Assembly (NCBI GenBank): GCA_946406115.1
Contig: OX291561.1
Span: forward strand, 9,230,273 to 9,294,272
Source: Apoda limacodes
Taxonomy: Eukaryota; Arthropoda; Insecta; Lepidoptera; Limacodidae
Direction: 5' to 3'
Length of the DNA: 64,000 nt
This document shows positions 57,313 through 64,000 of this stretch, piece by piece. The notes under the pieces are model-generated. The model had not been told where the DNA came from and did not search any database. It was given only the letters and a program-made list of their open reading frames with translations. The stretch's first letter is position 1, and each line of letters opens with the position of its first letter. A program made the translations under genes and the position numbers.

Positions 57313-57650
57313 CTGCGTAAATAACAATGTCACAGAATAAAAAAAGTACTGTTCTAACGCGGCCACTGTACTGCGCCTTGGATGTAAGACATTGATGGAG
57401 GGGGGAAGAATGAATTCACATGAGATATTGGTAACAATATTGTAATGATCTATTGCCAACTTCACTATAACACTACACCATTAATTATGCTAACAAAACT
57501 GTAAATAATTTAAACAACATACATCCAAAAATTAAATTTAAATTAGAAATAGAACAAAATGGTAGTCTTAATTTTTTGGACTTAACTTTAAAAAGAAGTA
57601 AAAACAAAAATACCTTTCAAATATACAGATACCAACACACACCAACACAA

Positions 57651-58050
57651 TTATTCCAGCTTCATCTTGTCATTCTTGGCAACATAAACTTGCGGCATTC
57701 AATTCATACATTCATCGATTATTGTCAGTACCTCTGAGTAAACAAGATTATTATTCCAGCTTCATCTTGTCATTCTTGGCAACATAAACTCGAGGCATTC
57801 AATTCATACATACATCGATTAAAGTCAGTACCTGTCAGTAAACAAGATTATTATTCCAGCTTCATCTTGTCATTCTTGGCAACATAAACTCGAGGCATTC
57901 CATTCATACATACATCGATTATTGTCAGTACCTGTCAGTAAACAAGATTTTTATTCCAGCTTCATCTTGTCATGCTTGGCAACATAAACTCGCGGCATTC
58001 AATTCATACATACATCGATTATTGTCAGTATCTCTTAGTATCAAGATTAT
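57651..58050 (+). repeat. 100-bp tandem repeat, four copies, inside the Penelope relic
   Basis: Units start at 57651, 57751, 57851 and 57951 (ttattccagcttcatcttgt), exactly 100 bp apart, with a few substitutions each. The unit is the SSCHSWQHKLAAFNS coding part. 100 is not a multiple of three, so the array breaks the frame. Confidence 0.93.
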
Positions 58051-58757
58051 TCCACAGAACTCAATATAATTTACCAAATAGCTAATTCCAATGGAAACAA
58101 CCAAAAGCTGATAGCTTAATCAAAAAGAAACTTTATTCCAGGGCAATAGCGGCACTCTACCCTGTAAGGGAAAAAAATATAAAAAAATACAAAGGTAGTT
58201 CAACTTATAAAGGACAAATTTCTGAAAAATAGCTAAAACATTGCGTCGTAACGACATTTATGTCTATTTGTTATATTTGTTTAATAATATGTTCTATTTG
58301 TATAATAATACATTAAAAAAGACATTGTGCAATGCCAAAGAACGCACAGAATATAGGCGAGACGGGTCGCAGTTTCGAAACAAGATACAAAGAACACATT
58401 TCAGGCTACAATAATCAACACCCAGATCAATAAAACATTGCGAAACATCTTTTAGATTCAGGACATTCACTACCCGACAACCACACTGTCGATATTTTAC
58501 ATATATGTTAAAAAAAGTTTAAAACTGCGTTTTGGAGCAGATGAAAATAGTTCGGCACAGGGTCTATCCCTAGGTATAATAATTAAAGAACAACTAAATG
58601 TTTCCAATTCACCGTTATTACGTATTTTTTCAAATAATTACATTATCCCATCAGGTGATTAGGCTGGTTGGGGGGAATAGTGGGGGTTCTTTATATAAAG
58701 GAAACAACAGCTGTTTTACGTCATTTGGTGAAGGTATAGCGCACGAAGAACTTGCGT

Positions 58758-58798
58758 CTCCTGAAGATGCCTCGTGTTGAGGCAAAACACGTGTCGAG
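58758..58798 (+). ncRNA. Degenerate hammerhead-ribozyme-like motif
   Basis: CTGAAGA (58761-58767, the CUGANGA box), a stem GCCTC/GAGGC closed by a short loop, then AAAA and CACGTGTC ending in the cleavage-type GTC. Penelope-like elements are known to carry such ribozymes. The usual GAAA box has G changed to A and stem I is only three base pairs, so activity is unlikely. Confidence 0.6.
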
Positions 58799-59164
58799 TT
58801 TTGTTACCAATTTAGTGGGGTAGTGTTATAGTGAAGTTGGCATCGTCCACACCCGTCCCGTGACTTTCGGGTCGAGACTCGAGAGAAGTCATAATTGTTG
58901 TAAGTATTGTGTTGTAAGTTTATTTGTAACAATATTTGCACAATAAAAAAAAAATACAATTCTATGTTGAGTTGAAATAAAACAGAACTGCAATTATTGC
59001 TTTTGCTGGTATTTGTTGCAGACTATTTGAAAATAGTCCTGGTACCAACTTATATGTCAGATTTGGAAATACTGGACATGATAGTACAATACAAGATAAT
59101 GATTGTTTATTTTATGTTTTTTTTTTTTATGTAGATATAATTTAGTAAAGAAATTTTGGATTTT

Positions 59165-59250
59165 CAATGGCTAGACTTATGCCTTGATAGCTCAATTGGT
59201 AGAACACTTATATGGTCTGTGAGGATTGTTGCAGGTTTAAGTCCGAGATT
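59165..59250 (+). mobile_element. tRNA-like SINE head
   Basis: ttgatagctcaattggtaga (A-box) and gcaggtttaagtccgag (B-box). Stems are poor, so it is SINE-derived rather than a tRNA gene. Confidence 0.5.
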
Positions 59251-59559
59251 AATATTTTATAGACAATAGATAGTTATTTATTTCACATTACACAAAGAAA
59301 AATAAGCATATTAAAACAAGAACACATAAACAAATCACAGTTAAATGAGTTTTTGTATCATGGGTGTCGTAGTGCAATCTGAAAAATGGACGCCGCTCAG
59401 CATGTGCTGCAGCTTACTAGCTACAGCGCTGATTTTCAGCGGAGCCCAATTGCAAGGCTTAGCTCGCAGCGCAGTCGAACTATTTCTCATATTATATGTA
59501 TATAATTTGTATTAAAATTAAAAGCACTAAGTAAAATAGACGTAAAAATATTATTTAGG

Positions 59560-60020
59560 TTTTAACAGTGATATAAGTTTTAATTTTTTTTTTATTGCCT
59601 TATGTTTAAATTATCTTATTACTAATTTAAATTACTCATTTTATTTTATTTTAATTTATTTACATGTTATATATTATTAATATTATATAATATTCAATTA
59701 ATATTGCCTTATGGTATGGTTAAAATTATTTCAAATATGCTTAGGACTATAGGTATGTTGTATAATAACTCTGCCGCCAGCAGGTATATCCTTTTGGTAA
59801 TTTAATAACATTGTTTTATAGCTAAACTTAAAAATACCAAATGATAAGCAAGTGTTTCTAAGCGGGGGTGGCAGGTTATTCCAACATTTGGTAGCAGCAT
59901 ATCTAAAGCTACCACGGAAAGCGCCTTAAGCACTTACTAACCGAATCGCTCTGTTTTTTCGACTGAATCTTTGCTATAAACATATTTATATACATTGATG
60001 ATGTATCCATAGATATGGCA
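59560..60020 (-). mobile_element. LINE C-terminal fragment
   Basis: The minus strand reads AFRGSFRYAATKCWNNLPPP, a non-LTR C-terminal pattern (F..A..WNNLPP), in AT-rich surroundings. Broken on both sides. Confidence 0.55.
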
Positions 60021-60024
60021 TTTA

Positions 60025-61450
60025 TAACAATTAGCGAGGCAAAAACGAAAATAGATTATTTCTATGTACGTATATTTATAAGGAAATGCTAGATTAAAAT
60101 TAATCATTTATAAAGATATAAATGTTGGAAATCTAAGAATTTTATTTTATTTATTAATTTAATGAATAGGGATAATCACTTAAATGATAATTTCATTGAA
60201 GGACCATTCTGTTTATTTAGAAAACAAAAAGTCCAGTCTCGAAGCATATCTCGTGTCCCGGAACTTTTAAGGCCTTAGTTGTTTGTTGTTGTAAGGTTGT
60301 GGCTTAGATACTTAGTAAGCGTAATGTAATAAAATGCAACAACGAACATAACTAAGGCCTGTTATAATAGTCGTTGCTTAGGCATAGGCTTAGCTTAAAT
60401 AATGTAATAATAAACACTTATTCTTAGCTAAGCCTGAGTAACGCATATCCTTTACTCAGGACAGTTTTTTGCTCTTTATGGCATTTGATGCACGCTGGTA
60501 AAGGATACAAGCCGTACAGCGTTGTTGATAAACAAAACCACTGTTTACAATGAATTGACATAAAAAAGTATAGAATTTTAGGTACAAAAAAAAAACGAAA
60601 GAAAAAAAAAATGTCTTTCTGTTTATGAAAATCTGGTAATTATGACTAATGACGGTAAAAAGTATTGTATAGAATTCTCCAAGTAAGACTTTCAGAAATA
60701 TTACTTAGGACATTACAAAAAAACGACCATTAATACGGGCCTAAGAATGTCAAGACTTCACAAACTCTAATTGACACTAAGTTTAACAGTATGTATATTT
60801 TTGTTGTTAAAAACGCAGCATAAAAATTAAATGCATATAACATTTCAATAAATACACATTTCAAAAACATACTACATAAACAATTCAACACAGTCATAAG
60901 GTAATTTATTTTCTATTGTTTCTAGAACACATATGTAAGTACTATTCGACAATACTGCTTGAAATGCTCACTTTCAGCGCACAACATTATGCCAGCGCTA
61001 GATAGCCGCTATAGGTCCCTAAATGGTTTGTTTTCAGTAAAAGTGATATGTGTTTCTAATTTTTAAAGTCGGTACAGAAATAATAGAAGTCTACCCTGAC
61101 ATTGATGACACATTTAGATGTTAACGACCTTAAGGCAAGGTAATGAACCAAAATATAAATAAACATTTGCTCTTTAACATCCGTGTCTACGATTTTAACA
61201 ATAGAAAGGTTAAGAAACAAAAACTCAACTGAATTTATCGTTGGATGATTAGTCATACAATTATATGTATATTTATTATACATACATATATTTGGAGATA
61301 ACGATAATTATTCCATTTAAATATTATTTGGTTATCATAATTCTTATTTATCTGTTATTCTGTACGTCCGTCCGTATAGTAAAGGGTCATGAGGTTATGG
61401 GCTGAAGTGATATAAATATGATTGACAGATTTTCCAATACATCAAACTTG
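60025..61450. other. Intergenic or upstream Ubr1 intron
   Basis: A small foldback is present at about 60267-60360 (aaggccttagtt and aactaaggcct). No UBR-box exon could be found here. Confidence 0.4.
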
Positions 61451-61454
61451 TTAG

Positions 61455-61765
61455 GAAATTGCTGATGGCTCAGTGGACTCGGCATCTGCCTCTAGTTCTG
61501 TGGGGCGAACGTTTGAGCCCAGGTTAAACCCATTGGTCTTTATTTAAATTGTAAAGTACATTGTTTGTTTACGTCACTGATATTTCGTTGAAAAAAACAT
61601 CATGAAACACAGATGAAAGCTGCATATGTCAAACAGATAAAGCACAGCCGCAATGGGTGGTACGCCCCGCCCTAATTGCCCTTACTCTAGGTCGTAGGCC
61701 GGTGCGCAAACAGTGGGTACGTATATAGGCTAGTAACTTAGGAATGACAAACTCATCGAGACCCC
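61455..61765 (+). mobile_element. tRNA-derived SINE (family D)
   Basis: A head with gatggctcagtggactcggc and gaacgtttgagcccagg is followed by a body with gatatttcgttgaaaaaaac and atcatgaaacac, and a 3' part with ggtcgtaggccggtgcgcaa. This layout is well known in Lepidoptera. Confidence 0.7.
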
Positions 61766-62107
61766 GTTGGAAAGGTGTTTATTATTATTGAATCAAATCA
61801 GTTTCAAAAGTATTCTACGATAACTCTAAAGTTCTATACTTTAGACAGATTGTAGAGTATTCTTGTTTTCAACATAAGAGCTAAATATCATCTTAATCAA
61901 ATTTTTTAGAAATTTTTTTTTTTACAATTTGGTCCATAAATTTCAGTGATAAAGATAACCAAGTTACAAGCAAGACAAGCACGTTATAATGGCTTCGTCC
62001 GAGTCTGACGCTATTGACGTCTACCAGTTTAAGTTTGACTTAGTCATTATAAATCGCTACGTAATTCAAAACTTTGCTCTTCTGACACCAAATGTCACTT
62101 TATCTTA

Positions 62108-62345
62108 TTGGCTGCCTTAGTGGCTCAGTTGAGAGTGCTCCTGCTTGTTAACCGCGGGACTTGGGCTCGATCCCGACATAAGAAAAAACATTTATTTAAT
62201 AAACTTTTTATTTAGACAAAAAAAAAATGGTATATTTGTATCAGTTGTCTGGTATCCACCTTGTCTGGTAACCTTGCTCAGTTTGTAACCAGATGTCGTA
62301 GTGTGTAATATTCTTATTTTTATATTTAGTATGAAAAATATTAAA
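62108..62345 (+). mobile_element. tRNA-derived SINE (family B)
   Basis: The head ttagtggctcagttgagagt and the B-box gggctcgatcccgacataag are followed by gtctggtatccaccttgtct and gtaaccttgctcagtttg, the same 3' part as at 31200 and 21305. Confidence 0.75.
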
Positions 62346-62769
62346 TGACGGTTAAAAGAAAAGCTATTTCGTAATAATTGTGATTATTTTATCAGCTTCA
62401 TTGTCACAAGTATCCTTTAAATTATTCCTATGATACTTGTAATGAGACAATATAAAAGCCGTCAAGTAAACTAAGCCTTGAGAATAATTCACTTAACATC
62501 ACTTTGTTGCGGTTGTAAGTACGTCTTGCACTTTTGATCATCTAGTTCATTAACCCTAACCTTTAAACCCTAAATTCTTTACAACAATGTTCTTGTGAAA
62601 TACCTAATTAATTAAAACATTAAATCGTGCCAAAACGTCAAAGACCTCTTAAGTAGAACAAAAAGTTTGTCAAACTTTAACAAAACTGTATGGTCACGAT
62701 ATCAAACAAAATACCTAACTACTTCCATCTAGTTTCTGAATGTAATAGGCTAAGCTGTAATAAGTAGTC

Positions 62770-63320
62770 CATTAAAATGTTACAATTTAAGGACCGAATA
62801 TTGCATTTGTTAGAGGACGCAATTTTATTTTTGGGACATGTGTGGGGGTCAATAGAAACTTTACCTCAATTTGAGGAGTCGCCACCCTTTTCATCCGGCC
62901 GCCATCTTGGAAAAAGGGGTGAAAACACTTTTTTCGCGATATCTCGGAAACTATGCGTCTCACAAAAAATTCGTAAGGACATAATTTGTAGCAAATTGTT
63001 TTGCCTACAAATATGTTCACATAACTTTTTGACCTAAATTAAAAATTTAAGAAGTTATCAGCAAAAAAGTGAGAAATTTATATAAAAATTTTCTTTTTTT
63101 TCTTTATAACTTTTTTTTTCTACATTTTACAAAAAAAATACCTTAGACCAATCTTGTAGATGATATTTTGAGGAAAATATTTTTCTGTAATGCTTTTAAT
63201 TTCATTCATTTAAAACGCTGTTACGGCGCTCCAAAGTGCCGGTCCGGTCAAAACGAAATGTTTAACTTATTTTTGATTTTTTTTATTGTAAATATATTCT
63301 TAAAAATTTTTTTTTTTAAT
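62770..63320. repeat. Unassigned AT-rich repeat
   Basis: Long A and T runs with a GC-richer segment (gccaccctttt, ccgccatcttgg at 62880-62910). It has the look of a transposon end next to the gene relic at 63463, but no mirrored copy is in the window. Confidence 0.35.
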
Positions 63321-63462
63321 TCGTACAACTTTTACTTATTCATTCCTAACTCTTTTCCCCGTCACCTATGAGGTAGAGTCTGTAGGTCCGTTTTTTCTAC
63401 GTGGTATTCCCAGTAGGCCTACTCCACGGACATCTTTTTCAATCATTTATTAGCTAGCTACT

Positions 63463-63998
63463 CTAATCTACTTTTCTTCGATGGTCCAGGCTGTGGCTCA
63501 GAATCTCTAAATCAACGTCGAATGTGAAAGTTCGAGGAATGACGGGAGTTAAAATTGGAGTCATAGTTGGAAATTCATCTTCGAATTCATTTCCTTCCAT
63601 TAACTTTGATATTTTCATAATGTTGCTACATGTTTCGCCAGAACGATGGAGGCATACTGTAGAGCATTTCAGGCCTGCTTTTCTGCAGCCACACATACTT
63701 CCACAGTTTCCTTTGCATCTGCAGAAAATTTATTTCATAAGATTGGGGGGTGCTGCAGGTTTGGAAGCTTGTATTGGCATCCAAATGTTTGCATGCTTTT
63801 CCAGCCCCAATCTTTAGGATTTTGATATCTTCCGAGCCTCGACTGGACCTAGTGATATACTCGAAGACTGTGAAAACGAGCTGCACCTTGTGTTGGAGGC
63901 AGCGATGATAAATTTATTGAATTTTTAGTCACTGTCTTGGCAAATCGTTTGTATCGCAAGCCGTCTAGTGAGTCGTCTTTATTACCGCCGTATAAAGC
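63463..63998 (-). pseudogene. Relic of a transposon-linked cysteine-rich protein gene
   Basis: The minus strand reads GGNKDDSLDGLRYKRFAKTV then LPPTQGAARFHSLRVYH, an in-frame TAG, and in other frames CRCKGNCGSMCGCRKAGLKC followed by STVCLHRSGETCSN. Proteins with SLDxLRYxxF..LPPTxxAAxxHSLRVY and a tail of CxC..CxCxKxGLxCxxxC occur in many copies in insect and cnidarian genomes; their function is not known to me. Stops and frameshifts show this copy is dead. It continues past the window end. Confidence 0.6.
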
Positions 63999-64000
63999 TA

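Larger units (their letters stand above)
57441..58950 (+). mobile_element. Penelope-like element relic, antisense to Ubr1
   Basis: Decayed coding parts in order: HPKIKFKLEIEQNGSLNFLD and LTLKRSKNKNTFQIYR (reverse transcriptase), IPASSCHSWQHKLAAFNSYI and HRLLSVPLSKQDYY (thumb), then YIGETGRSFETRYKEHISGY (GIY-YIG endonuclease). The 3' end has gaggcaaaacacgtgtcgag, the signature of Penelope-like terminal repeats. A 30-bp piece of that repeat recurs inverted at the left end (57452-57482). Frameshifts and stops make it inactive. It lies at the upstream side of window exon 1 of Ubr1. Confidence 0.87.

Noticed and set aside
57651..58050. Four regular 100-bp units considered as a CRISPR array
   Set aside because: The whole 100 bp is repeated with no spacers, and the unit codes for a Penelope reverse transcriptase segment.
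59165..59250. Possible tRNA gene
   Set aside because: A- and B-box-like segments exist, but no complete cloverleaf can be drawn.
62777..63037. 86-codon frame
   Set aside because: Overlaps a repeat-like AT-rich block; no family pattern.

Overview
The window looks like a piece of a moth or butterfly (lepidopteran) nuclear genome. It is AT-rich, its genes are spliced with GT..AG introns, and most of the DNA is interspersed repeats of kinds common in Lepidoptera: LINE 3' ends, tRNA-derived SINEs, foldback MITEs, Tc1 and MULE fragments and a Penelope-like element. The order assignment comes from recognising repeat and protein families, not from a database search.

Three protein genes and one tRNA gene are well supported. 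(1) 5621-12463, + strand: a five-exon Rab33-type small GTPase of 220 residues, with LINE and other repeats in its introns. (2) 19651-19722, - strand: tRNA-Trp(CCA). (3) 22457-24796, + strand: an intronless alpha-N-acetylglucosaminidase (NAGLU) of 779 residues with a signal peptide and both catalytic glutamates. (4) 40102-57312, - strand: 23 exons of a Ubr1/Ubr2-type N-recognin E3 ubiquitin ligase. All 23 exons join in phase into one 1608-residue reading frame. The UBR-box exons were not found, so the 5' end of the gene probably lies beyond 64000.

Layout: 1-5450 is decayed LINE and other repeats. 5621-12463 is Rab33. 12500-19650 is intergenic and holds several foldback elements, including a 576-bp element with palindromic ends. 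19651-24866 holds the tRNA, a SINE split by a MITE, and NAGLU. 24900-29700 is a repeat nest with a LINE 3' end and a MULE-like element; the latter carries a 220-bp segment in three tandem copies and an internally deleted Tc1 copy. 29700-36560 holds LINE ends, SINEs and MITEs, one of them a mariner-type element flanked by TA. 36571-38983 is a near-perfect 2.4-kb inverted repeat. 40102-57312 is Ubr1, with a minisatellite, SINEs and MITEs in its introns. 57441-58950 is an antisense Penelope-like relic with a 100-bp tandem repeat and a degenerate hammerhead-like motif. 59000-64000 holds SINEs, a LINE end and a broken cysteine-rich gene relic.

The genes do not form a pathway. Rab33 acts in Golgi and autophagy traffic, NAGLU in lysosomal heparan sulfate breakdown and Ubr1 in N-degron proteolysis. 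I found no wholly new system. The most unusual structures are the 2.4-kb hairpin, the MULE composite, the palindrome-ended element and the Penelope copy.
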